7,583 bases of DNA from a bacterium (GCA_029945985.1 JAQSDP010000066.1:1-7583), one strand, 5' to 3'; positions 1 through 5,458 are shown, counted from the first letter of the stretch. The notes: generated from the sequence alone by a model not told the origin. Numbers and translations: made by a program.

Positions 1-35
1 TTTTTCACGGCACACCCATTGCAGACATCCCCGTC

Positions 36-40
36 GGAGG
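36..40 (+). promoter_or_regulatory. Shine-Dalgarno site that fixes the ATG at 49
   Basis: GGAGG lies 8 bases before the ATG at 49. The same frame is open back to a TTG at 19, but that codon has no purine-rich site before it, and starting there would put ten polar residues ahead of the signal peptide. The site therefore favours the ATG. Confidence 0.75.
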
Positions 41-48
41 ATCTCGTT

Positions 49-627
49 ATGAAAAGGGGAATTACTTACCTGGCGTTGATGGTATTGCTCGCAGGCACCG
101 CGATGGTTTGCGTCGCCCAGACGAATGCGCTGGCGAAGGCTCAGCAGGTGACCGGCGATCGCTTTACTATTCGGATGCGGACGCCCGGCGGGGCTAATAT
201 TTACGCTGTTAAGCAGCCGTCTAGAGAGATGATCGAGGCGATCGACGACGGCCTCGCGGACCTGCTCGCGGTGGCTCGTAAGAATGGCTATCGTCGGATG
301 CTAAGTCCGAGTAACTACACCATTTTCATTGCACGCGCAGACCGCCAAAAGGACGGTGACGGAGCGTATTCGCCAGATATCGCGGTCGGAGCAGCCCAGT
401 ACGCCGGCTCGGTGTACGACCAGGGTGGCTTCATTTACGCGGCCGGTATGGTGATCTCTAACAGCCCGCTCTCATTCGCCGTGGCCGAACATACAAAGAA
501 CTTCAACCGCGTCCGGGACGTGGTCCGGTACGAGGGTGAGCATCTAGTGCTCTATCACAACGACCGCCAGCGGTACATGCAGACGCGTGATCATAGCCAG
601 GGCGGGTCCCACCCGATCCTTCAGTAG
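49..627 (+). CDS. Small secreted protein of unknown function
   Basis: This encodes 192 residues and is probably exported. Residues 1-24 form a signal peptide: Lys-Arg near the start, a hydrophobic core from about residue 5, then a small-residue region ending near VCVAQ. No lipobox is convincing, because the residue before Cys is Val. The mature part has no domain I can name. Its C-terminal end looks conserved and motif-rich: residues 161-172 read YEGEHLVLYHND, followed by further His residues and a Gly-Gly-Ser-His-Pro ending. The His/Glu density recalls a metal site, but there is no HEXXH motif, so an enzymatic role is only a guess. It starts at the ATG with GGAGG upstream rather than at the TTG at 19. 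A long hairpin follows 14 bases after the stop. No promoter can be judged because the window edge is too close. It is a real gene by frame length, signal peptide and ribosome site; its function is unknown. Confidence 0.8.
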   Translation: MKRGITYLALMVLLAGTAMVCVAQTNALAKAQQVTGDRFTIRMRTPGGANIYAVKQPSREMIEAIDDGLADLLAVARKNGYRRMLSPSNYTIFIARADRQKDGDGAYSPDIAVGAAQYAGSVYDQGGFIYAAGMVISNSPLSFAVAEHTKNFNRVRDVVRYEGEHLVLYHNDRQRYMQTRDHSQGGSHPILQ

Positions 628-641
628 GCATAACCCAGGTG

Positions 642-685
642 GCGGAAGGCAGTCGGAAGCAGTGGATGCTTCGGCTGCCTTCTGC
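642..685 (+). terminator. Two-part hairpin after the first gene, possible terminator
   Basis: GCGGAAGGCAG (642-652) pairs with CTGCCTTCTGC (675-685) over 11 positions with one G-U pair. Inside it GAAGCA (656-661) pairs with TGCTTC (667-672) around a 5-base loop, and a small internal loop (TCG opposite GG) separates the two stems. The fold is clear, but no T run follows, only a pyrimidine-rich tract. It may be a weak or factor-assisted terminator, an mRNA 3' end stabiliser, or a copy of an intergenic repeat. It starts 14 bases after the stop codon of the secreted protein gene. Confidence 0.5.
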
Positions 686-889
686 TTCTCCTGCCCTTCG
701 GGTTCCGCAACGATTGCCTGATTTCGTGCATCCCACAACCGATAACGGAAACGCGCTCGCGGGTTTCGTGTTGGTGCATTCTCGAAAGCCCGATATTTAC
801 TTGGAAATATGGCTAACTGGCCATTATGAGGAAATGGCACGGCCATTGCTAATTACCTTCGTGGATGTCGTTTGAACGTCCGCGAAGAT

Positions 890-894
890 GGAGG
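890..894 (+). promoter_or_regulatory. Shine-Dalgarno site that favours the GTG start at 904
   Basis: GGAGG sits 9 bases before an in-frame GTG at 904. The upstream in-frame ATG at 865 has no comparable site. Starting at the GTG removes 13 mostly basic residues and leaves a normal-looking signal peptide. Confidence 0.6.
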
Positions 895-903
895 ATACGG
901 CTT

Positions 904-1521
904 GTGAGATCCATCATTTTCAGTACCAAAGTCTTCGCGGTCACGACTTTGATCTTTCTCAATTTTTCGTCTTTATCAGCCCAGTCGGGAAGCTCTATCT
1001 ATGAGTTGCCTGCGGGCACACGCATCAAGGTGCGGATGGACACGGAGATCAACTCGAAGGTGAATCGAGTCAACGACACGTTCATCGTGCGGGTAATCGA
1101 ACCGGTGTTTAACCGAGGCGTCGAGATGATCCCGAGAGGGGCTCTCATCGACGGCCGGATCCTGAGAGGCAGCGCGGCGGCTTATGGCGGCTACGACGGG
1201 GTTCTCGAGGTCGATCTGGTCAGGCTTCGGCTCAATCGAAAGGATGTGATCGAGATAGATGCAAGCCCGGTAAAGCGGTTCGAAGCTCCGTCGCGGACGC
1301 TGTTTAAGGTCGCGACGATCGGCGGATTGACCGCCGTGGGAGCCCTCTTCGGCTCGGCAGTGAATAGCCGCAGCGGAATGATGGTTGGAGCAGGGATCGG
1401 CGGCGCGTCGGGCAGCGTGATCGCATTTGGCCGAAAGGGGTCAGACGTAAAAGTAAAGACGAATGAAGAGTTTGAGATCGTATTGAAAAAGGAAGCGGTG
1501 CTTCCGGTTAAAGAATTCTAA
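904..1521 (+). CDS. Secreted protein with a glycine-rich (glycine-zipper-like) segment
   Basis: This encodes 205 residues from the GTG at 904, or 218 from the ATG at 865. With the GTG start, residues 1-26 make a signal peptide ending in LSAQ, with cleavage likely after Ala26. Residues about 33-130 look like a compact beta-rich domain. It opens with LPAGTRIKVRMDTEI and later has a region with IPRGALIDGRI, a pattern shared with the beta domains of VirB10/TrbI-like and related envelope proteins; that resemblance is by eye only. Residues about 138-178 are very rich in Gly, Ala and Ser with hydrophobic residues between, like a glycine zipper that packs in or against a membrane. The tail is Lys/Glu-rich. 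It stands alone: its own ribosome site lies upstream and an intrinsic terminator begins 34 bases after the stop. It is probably an envelope or outer-membrane-associated protein, with no assigned role. I found no convincing promoter; the gap before it (628-889) otherwise holds only the hairpin. Confidence 0.8.
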   Translation: MRSIIFSTKVFAVTTLIFLNFSSLSAQSGSSIYELPAGTRIKVRMDTEINSKVNRVNDTFIVRVIEPVFNRGVEMIPRGALIDGRILRGSAAAYGGYDGVLEVDLVRLRLNRKDVIEIDASPVKRFEAPSRTLFKVATIGGLTAVGALFGSAVNSRSGMMVGAGIGGASGSVIAFGRKGSDVKVKTNEEFEIVLKKEAVLPVKEF

Positions 1522-1555
1522 AGATTGGTCGCGGGGCAACTCCGGCCATATCGAG

Positions 1556-1599
1556 AAAGTCCGGTGTGAAGGGGAGAGCGCGCCGGGCTTTTTCTTTTT
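1556..1599 (+). terminator. Intrinsic terminator after the glycine-rich protein gene
   Basis: AAAGTCCGG (1556-1564) pairs with CCGGGCTTT (1583-1591), with one T-G pair, around an 18-base loop. The 3' arm runs straight into a T-rich tract (TTTTTC then five T, 1589-1599). The long loop makes it less than ideal, but position and T tract are right for a rho-independent terminator. Confidence 0.7.
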
Positions 1600-1827
1600 A
1601 AATTCCATTCGATCTCCGCGACCGTCGCTTTCACCTTTAACCATCGCGATCTTCGTAATATTCATTACTTTGTCATCCGAACCCTTTCACTCCGATTTGC
1701 GCGACATCGGCGATCGCGTCAACACGCAAGAAAACGTCGCAAATACAATTGCACCCCCAGCACCGCCTTTTTTTGATCCCCGGCGAACTTTTGCACGCCT
1801 GCACCGCTCACGTGACGGAGTTGGCAG
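1600..1827. other. Non-coding stretch with no recognisable gene
   Basis: Reading frames that cross this part lack a good start, a ribosome site and protein-like composition. It contains a TCACGTGA palindrome (1808-1815) and a T7 run near 1770 that is not preceded by a hairpin. I see no promoter or gene in it. It leads into the GAATTC-rich repeat and the promoter of the next gene. Confidence 0.5.
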
Positions 1828-1934
1828 TCAGGAGTGGAAGTCAGAATTCGGATTTAGAAGTCCGATCGAAGGAGTGAGCGTCGGAAATCCTGCAGCCTCC
1901 TTCAGTCCTACTCCTGAATTCCGAATTCGGATTT
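1828..1934. repeat. GAATTC-rich intergenic repeat cluster
   Basis: The 12-mer GAATTCGGATTT occurs twice in direct orientation (1844-1855 and 1923-1934), and a further GAATTC is at 1916-1921. TCAGGAGT (1828-1835) is inverted as ACTCCTGA (1910-1917). GAAGGAG (1868-1874) is inverted as CTCCTTC (1897-1903), nested inside the first pair. GGATTT (1850-1855) also has an inverted copy AAATCC (1885-1890). The unit of about 107 bases could fold as a long stem and resembles a small non-autonomous or REP-like element. Copy number in the genome cannot be seen here. Confidence 0.5.
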
Positions 1935-1939
1935 CTCAC

Positions 1940-1968
1940 TTGACACGTCGTCCTAGCTGTCGTACATT
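1940..1968 (+). promoter_or_regulatory. Sigma-70-type promoter for the 135-residue protein
   Basis: A perfect -35 box TTGACA (1940-1945) is followed by a 17-base spacer and a -10 box TACATT (1963-1968). Transcription would start at about 1974-1977, that is, at or just before the ATG at 1977. The promoter starts 6 bases after the end of the repeat cluster. Confidence 0.75.
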
Positions 1969-1976
1969 CGTTGTCT

Positions 1977-2384
1977 ATGGAAAAACAACTGTGTACTACA
2001 AGCGATTGGATAGAGTTCAACGATTCGACGACCGAACTGCGGCATCGAAGCCCGCACGTCTTGCTTGGTGTTACTAGGACCTTCCGCATCAATGCGAAGG
2101 CTTACGAGCTGCTAGGGGAGCCGAAGGCAGTTCGGTTCCTGTTTGACGTCGGCCGCAGCCGGATCGGCATCCGAGCGGAAAGCCCCGAGAAGCCTCATGC
2201 GTTTCCAGTCAAACGCAACCAAAGCGGGCGCACCGTGCTCGTCCGCGGAGCTCTGTTCTGCAACAAATACGGAATTAAGCCAGACACTACCGTCGACTTC
2301 CAGGACGTTCGGCAGGACAGCGAAGGCACCCTGCTTCTTGACCTAACAACCGCGAAGGCATATCGAACATTTAGAGGCAGGTAG
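1977..2384 (+). CDS. Uncharacterised 135-residue protein, probably translated from a leaderless mRNA
   Basis: This encodes 135 residues and appears soluble: no signal peptide or membrane segment. The sequence has the feel of a widespread uncharacterised bacterial family. A strand-turn-strand region reads VTRTFRINAKAYELLG (residues 32-47). A segment of the type AVRFLFD...IGIR (51-66) follows. Next comes a PHAFPV block (73-78), then a second region with LFCNKYGI (93-100) and a final LLLDL strand before a basic tail. I recall similar proteins from many phyla, all without a known function, so I assign none. The start is taken as the ATG rather than an in-frame TTG two codons earlier, because the ATG coincides with the predicted transcription start. 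There is no Shine-Dalgarno site. The gene stands alone between its own promoter and a non-coding gap. Confident that it is a gene; function unknown. Confidence 0.8.
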   Translation: MEKQLCTTSDWIEFNDSTTELRHRSPHVLLGVTRTFRINAKAYELLGEPKAVRFLFDVGRSRIGIRAESPEKPHAFPVKRNQSGRTVLVRGALFCNKYGIKPDTTVDFQDVRQDSEGTLLLDLTTAKAYRTFRGR

Positions 2385-2431
2385 GGGACCACTCCCCCGT
2401 CACTATTGACCGCGCCGTCGACTCCGGCAGA

Positions 2432-2454
2432 AGCGTTCGTTCGTGCCGAACGCT
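2432..2454 (+). other. Hairpin downstream of the 135-residue protein gene
   Basis: AGCGTTCG (2432-2439) pairs perfectly with CGAACGCT (2447-2454) around a 7-base loop, 47 bases after the stop codon. No T run follows. It could aid transcript ending or stability. The rest of the 2385-2696 gap holds the promoter and ribosome site of the TPR gene and no other gene that I can see. Confidence 0.4.
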
Positions 2455-2581
2455 CGATCGGTTGAGTGCGAAGAATCTGGAAGATCCTCTCCAAGTCCGT
2501 TGGTTTGATCGCCGTCTGAAGCCGTCACGCGACAACTGAGTAAATAGAGTCATTTTCTGGATAGGTGAAGCCGACAACCGG

Positions 2582-2590
2582 TGATATAGT
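2582..2590 (+). promoter_or_regulatory. Possible extended -10 promoter for the TPR gene
   Basis: TGA directly before TATAGT (2585-2590) matches the extended -10 pattern TGnTATAAT with one mismatch. No good -35 box is seen at the usual spacing, which is acceptable for extended -10 promoters. Transcription would start near 2597 and leave a leader of about 100 bases. Confidence 0.4.
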
Positions 2591-2696
2591 GCTGCGCACG
2601 ACCTTTAGCTTACGCCTTCCAGCCGTTGTGGCACCCCCCTCGTCACGTCAGTTACCCGGTCTAAGATCCATAGATTTCTAGAATAAGGAGCTCACA

Positions 2697-4157
2697 ATGA
2701 CCCCAAATATTTTACGTCGCAGCGCGCGCTTCGCGTGCCTGCTGTTGATCCCTGTTTTAGCTTCGTTTGCCGTGCCGACCATTTATGCGCAAAACGGAGA
2801 GATGCCGCTAACAGGCTCGAGCGACGCCCTGGCGCTTTTCAAACAAGGTCGGGAAAAGGCGGAGAACCTTGAAGATGCAGGAACGCTTTTCGATCAGGCC
2901 GTGCAAAAAGACCCGAACTTCGCGTTCGGTTACCTATTCGCCGGTCGGACAACGGGCGAGACCCAGAAACATCTCGCGACGGCCGTGAGTCTCGCGGACA
3001 AAGTATCGCCCGGCGAACGCGAGTGGATAATGGCCGCCTCGGAACAAAGCAAGGGCAACGCCGCCGCTCGACTCGCTCATCTCGAACAACTGTTGAAGCT
3101 GCATCCCGGTGATAAACGTGTGCATTCCCAGATGGGATTGTATTACCGCAACGCCGCCGGCGACGACTCAAAGGCGCTGATGCATTTCAACGAGGCGACA
3201 AAGATCGATAAAAATTACGCACCGGCCTATAACAACATCGGCTACTCGAGTCTTGACCTCGGCCGGAACAAAGAGGCAGAGGCCGCATTCAAGACCTACA
3301 TCGAGTTGATCCCTAATAACCCAAATCCGTACGATTCGTACGCGGAGTTCTTGATGAGAAGCGGTAAATTCGACGACTCGCTGAAGTATTACAATTTGGC
3401 GCTGGCCAAAGACCCCACCTTCCACGATTCATACCGGGGCATGGGCAACAATTACGCCTACAAGGGCGAGTATGCGAAAAGCCGTCAGGCTTACCAGACC
3501 ATTCTTGATAAGTCGACCAACGCTGGGCGGCGCAACCAGGCGGCGACGTCGATAATTAACTCATGGATCATCGAGGGGAATTTTGCGAAAGCCGTTGAGG
3601 CTAACCAAGCGCGAATCGAGGCCGCCGAAAAGGCCGGGGACACTCCGGCACAGGGGGGCCTTCATAACCTGGCCGTATTTCTCAGCATCGAAGCCGGCGA
3701 CATGGAAGGTGCCGCGCGACACCTGGCGGCTGCCGCGACCCTTGCGGGCGATCCTTCGCTGCCGGCCGCACAGAAGGGTAACCGGGACTTCGCGGTTCAA
3801 CTTCAGCGGGCAAGATTGTTGGGTGCGCGAGGAGATTTCACCGCGGCCCGAACGGAGTTGGAGGCGGCACAAAAATTTGCCGTTTCAAGCGGCAATCCCG
3901 GACCGAGCCGGACGTACAACCTGTTCGCAGGCATGTTGGAGCTGCAGCAAAAGAACTATGTAAAGGCGAACGAGCACTTCGCCAAAGCGAATCAGCTCGA
4001 TCCGTTTGTCTGGTACTATCAGGCCCTCGCCTACGAAGGTGCCGGCGACGCGAAGGCCGCCAACGCACTTTACCGAAAGGTCGCCGACTGGAACCGGCTC
4101 GACACTTCCAACTACTTCTTTGTCAGGCCGCGTGCAATGGCGAAGCTGAAGAAGTAA
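2697..4157 (+). CDS. Exported tetratricopeptide repeat (TPR) protein
   Basis: This encodes 486 residues. Residues 1-31 form a signal peptide with two basic patches, a hydrophobic core and cleavage after IYA, before Gln32, so the protein is exported to the periplasm or envelope. The rest is helical and built of TPR units. The clearest are at about 141-174, 175-208 (starting APAYNNIGYSSLDLGR), 209-242 and 243-277, with the usual small residues at turn positions and a Pro near each unit's end. Further units are visible at about 317-352 and 405-470. TPR arrays bind other proteins; no catalytic domain is present, so the partner is unknown. The start is supported by AAGGAG (2685-2690) 6 bases before the ATG. 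A strong terminator begins 28 bases after the TAA, so the gene is probably transcribed alone. Confidence 0.9.
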   Translation: MTPNILRRSARFACLLLIPVLASFAVPTIYAQNGEMPLTGSSDALALFKQGREKAENLEDAGTLFDQAVQKDPNFAFGYLFAGRTTGETQKHLATAVSLADKVSPGEREWIMAASEQSKGNAAARLAHLEQLLKLHPGDKRVHSQMGLYYRNAAGDDSKALMHFNEATKIDKNYAPAYNNIGYSSLDLGRNKEAEAAFKTYIELIPNNPNPYDSYAEFLMRSGKFDDSLKYYNLALAKDPTFHDSYRGMGNNYAYKGEYAKSRQAYQTILDKSTNAGRRNQAATSIINSWIIEGNFAKAVEANQARIEAAEKAGDTPAQGGLHNLAVFLSIEAGDMEGAARHLAAAATLAGDPSLPAAQKGNRDFAVQLQRARLLGARGDFTAARTELEAAQKFAVSSGNPGPSRTYNLFAGMLELQQKNYVKANEHFAKANQLDPFVWYYQALAYEGAGDAKAANALYRKVADWNRLDTSNYFFVRPRAMAKLKK

Positions 4158-4184
4158 ACAAATAGGCCTCCGCCCAAGGAGATG

Positions 4185-4226
4185 AACGGCCGCGAAACCA
4201 TCGAATGGGTCGCGGCTGTTTTTTTT
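4185..4226 (+). terminator. Strong intrinsic terminator of the TPR gene
   Basis: An 11-pair stem is formed by 4185-4195 and 4210-4220 (core GCCGCGA with TCGCGGC, one G-U). CCAT (4198-4201) pairs with ATGG (4205-4208) on top of it around a CGA loop. The 3' arm continues into eight T residues (4219-4226). Confidence 0.9.
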
Positions 4227-4470
4227 CGAGCATCTGCCATGATGTGTAGTTATTGATGCGGCGAGTGCTCCGCGCTTTGTCGCCCGACAAATTCTCCGCG
4301 CTTGGGCGGACGCTGGCAGATCTTGTTCCACAAAACTTTTTCAGGCAAATTTCGCTATCGTCTTCGTCCGTACATTCCTTACCTATTGTTTGAACTAGGT
4401 TTGGATTTGTCGGGGCTAGCCGACCGATCATAGCAAAACGGACTGGGCTTCTTTAGGGTAGCCTGGTCTT
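4227..4470. other. Non-coding stretch between the TPR terminator and a TATAAT box
   Basis: No reading frame here has both a start with a ribosome site and protein-like content. A 45-codon frame from an ATG at 4256 to 4393 exists but has no ribosome site and an implausible serine-rich end. Besides the dyad at 4276-4291, there is a small hairpin GTCGG (4409-4413) / CCGAC (4420-4424) with a 6-base loop and no T run. Confidence 0.5.
4268..4303. promoter_or_regulatory. Operator-like dyad flanked by direct repeats
   Basis: TTTGTCG (4276-4282) and CGACAAA (4285-4291) form a perfect 7-base dyad with a 2-base centre. That geometry suits a dimeric DNA-binding protein better than an RNA hairpin. The 10-mer CTCCGCGCTT occurs on both sides (4268-4277 and 4294-4303). 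The half-site TTTGTCG recurs at 4406-4412. No regulator can be assigned. Confidence 0.35.
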
Positions 4471-4476
4471 TATAAT
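4471..4476 (+). promoter_or_regulatory. Consensus -10 box upstream of the 58-codon frame
   Basis: TATAAT is a perfect -10 box. The best -35 candidates 16-17 bases upstream (TTCTTT or CTTCTT, around 4448-4454) are poor. Transcription would begin around 4482-4484, just after the ATG at 4480. Confidence 0.4.
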
Positions 4477-4517
4477 TCTATGGGTGTCCAGGGAATCTTA
4501 TATATGACGACGAAGGC

Positions 4518-4694
4518 GTGCCGCTGGCTGACGGTTCGCTGGTGATGGTGAATGGCTTGCATATAAGAGTGGTCCACTTCGAGGGTACCGAGATGTGCAT
4601 TCACGAATGGCCGGAGGATGAACTGATATTTACCTTAGAGAGAATTCGGCCTGATCCGCAACGTGACGAATGGCCTGATCTGATCGAAGAATGA
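4518..4694 (+). CDS. Small acidic protein of 58 residues, possibly a frameshifted gene
   Basis: The frame from a GTG at 4518 to the TGA at 4692 reads like a real protein: alternating hydrophobic strand residues (SLVMVNGLHIRVVHF, about residues 6-20), then a Trp- and acid-rich tail with two EWP motifs ending LIEE. The same frame stays protein-like back to 4476, where the preceding codon is a stop, yet it has no ATG, GTG or TTG before 4518. An ATG at 4480 lies in another frame; one added base near 4491-4496 would join it to this frame. The gene may therefore have lost its true start by a one-base deletion, or the base may be missing from the assembly. Only a GAAGG lies before the GTG, two bases away, which is too close for normal use. 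No family is recognised. Confidence 0.4.
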   Translation: MPLADGSLVMVNGLHIRVVHFEGTEMCIHEWPEDELIFTLERIRPDPQRDEWPDLIEE

Positions 4695-4755
4695 AAAACG
4701 CGCTTATGTTCGCTAGCTGACATAAATGGAACTTAGGAGTGTTAGGCTAAAGTCG

Positions 4756-4879
4756 CGGGGCAGGATAGGGTGGAATCCGGTCAGCACCATTATTTTCATT
4801 GCACAATGGGCGCAAAACCCTGTTGACCCGGTGTTTTTGATGTCGATCAGGTAGAGCGTCCCGGCCTGCCCCGTTTTTT
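4756..4879 (+). ncRNA. Candidate structured small RNA with its own intrinsic terminator
   Basis: CGGGGCAGG (4756-4764) pairs perfectly with CCTGCCCCG (4865-4873), and six T residues follow (4874-4879), so the closing stem doubles as a terminator arm. Inside, CCGGTCAGCA (4777-4786) pairs with TGTTGACCCGG (4821-4831) with one bulged C and one G-U pair. CCAT (4787-4790) pairs with ATGG (4806-4809) to cap it with a 15-base loop. On the 3' side of the resulting large internal bubble a small TGAT/ATCA hairpin with a GTCG loop (4838-4849) can form. A possible -35 box CTGACA (4717-4722) would place transcription start near 4755, right at the base of the stem, although its -10 box is poor. A closing stem, an open asymmetric bubble with a small 3'-side hairpin and an apical stem are reminiscent of 6S RNA, but this is shorter than usual and I cannot assign it. 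No long protein frame with a start explains this stretch. Confidence 0.5.
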
Positions 4880-4889
4880 CCCTAAGAGA

Positions 4890-5195
4890 TCAATTGTTTT
4901 CCGGGTTCATTCGGCTGACTACTTTATAGCAGTAGCACGCGAACTCTGTGAGTGCCGGCCGATCGAGGATCGTGATCGTGCCGCGACTGTACTTGATGTA
5001 TTCCAGTTGCTGCAAGGTGATCGCCGCGAGCGTAATGCTCGCACGTGTCGTTCCAACCATCAGGGAAAGAAAGTGCTGCGTAAGATGAAGCGTATCGCTG
5101 CGCGAACGGTCGTGGCACATCAGCAGCCATTTTGCGAGCCTCTCTTCAAGCATGTGCAGCGCATTGCACACAGCTGTCTGACTGACCTGGATCAT
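4890..5195 (-). pseudogene. C-terminal remnant of a Crp/Fnr-family transcription regulator
   Basis: About 101 residues match by eye the end of a Crp/Fnr-family regulator. First comes the end of the dimer helix and linker (MIQVSQTAVCNALHMLEERL), then LAKWLL, then the winged helix-turn-helix (LTQHFLSLMVGTTRASIT, then LEYIKYSRGTITILDRPAL) and a typical CYCYKVV tail. Family members are usually about 230 residues; the whole N-terminal cyclic-nucleotide-binding-like domain and most of the dimer helix are missing. Upstream of Met at 5193-5195 the minus strand is the antisense of a phosphoesterase fragment, so the missing part is not merely in another frame. The frame stays open by chance to an ATG at 5247-5249, giving a 119-codon ORF with 18 foreign N-terminal residues and no ribosome site. 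Almost certainly a broken gene; residual DNA binding by the fragment cannot be excluded. Confidence 0.8.
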
Positions 5196-5201
5196 CTGCG
5201 G

Positions 5202-5444
5202 ATCTGGGACAGCGGCGAATACGAGACGTTTGTCGATCCGCAGCTTCAATACGACGAAGGGAAGATCGTTTTCTCGTTCCTGGGCAAGAAGGTCCGTGGG
5301 GAGTTCACGCTAGTGCGGATGTCCGGTCGCGTCAGAACCGGGGGCGGTAGCGACAGGGATTCATCTAACTGGTTGCTGATCAAACGCGAGGACAAATACG
5401 CGGATATCGACTGGAAACTGAAAACGCTCTTGCCGGTCAAATAG
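5202..5444 (+). pseudogene. C-terminal remnant of a LigD-type DNA 3'-phosphoesterase
   Basis: About 80 residues resemble the second half of the phosphoesterase (PE) module of bacterial ligase D, or its stand-alone relatives, which trim 3' ends during non-homologous end joining. IWDSGEYE corresponds to the VWDxGxxE segment, GKIVFSFLGKKVRGEFTLVR to the following strands, and SNWLLIKREDKYAD to the family's NWLLIKxxDxYA signature. The first half is missing. That half carries the catalytic His/Asp/Arg residues of known PE domains (the QKHxATRLHYD and VEDHP regions), so the product cannot be active. The frame continues leftward to a TTG at 5007, but that part is antisense to the Crp/Fnr remnant and not a real N-terminus. 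It ends 14 bases before the converging end of the PD40 gene. Family assignment is by eye but distinctive. Confidence 0.75.
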
Positions 5445-5458
5445 TGCTTTCCGCTCTG

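Noticed and set aside
639..875. 78-codon plus-strand frame after the first gene
   Set aside because: It runs through the hairpin at 642-685, has no ribosome site and its composition is not protein-like.
1808..1815. TCACGTGA palindrome as a regulatory site
   Set aside because: An 8-base palindrome is expected by chance at this scale, and it is not placed near a promoter of its own.
1670..2077. 135-codon plus-strand frame from a TTG
   Set aside because: It crosses the repeat cluster and the promoter and overlaps the better-supported 1977-2384 gene in another frame.
4256..4393. 45-codon plus-strand frame beginning MRRVLRALSPDKFSALGR
   Set aside because: The first part looks faintly protein-like, perhaps a worn remnant, but there is no ribosome site, the tail is implausible and the dyad at 4276-4291 lies inside it.
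3885..4431. Overlapping minus-strand frames at 3885-4331 and 4123-4431
   Set aside because: They are antisense to the end of the TPR gene and its terminator, with no ribosome site and no protein-like pattern.
4756..4879. Naming the structured element as 6S RNA or SRP RNA
   Set aside because: The conserved SRP apical motif (GGAAG-type loop context) is absent, and the element is shorter than usual 6S RNA; shape alone is not enough to name it.
4734..4880. Minus-strand frame under the candidate RNA containing FCAHC
   Set aside because: It has no start codon near its beginning, and the perfect stem plus T tract on the plus strand explains the stretch better.
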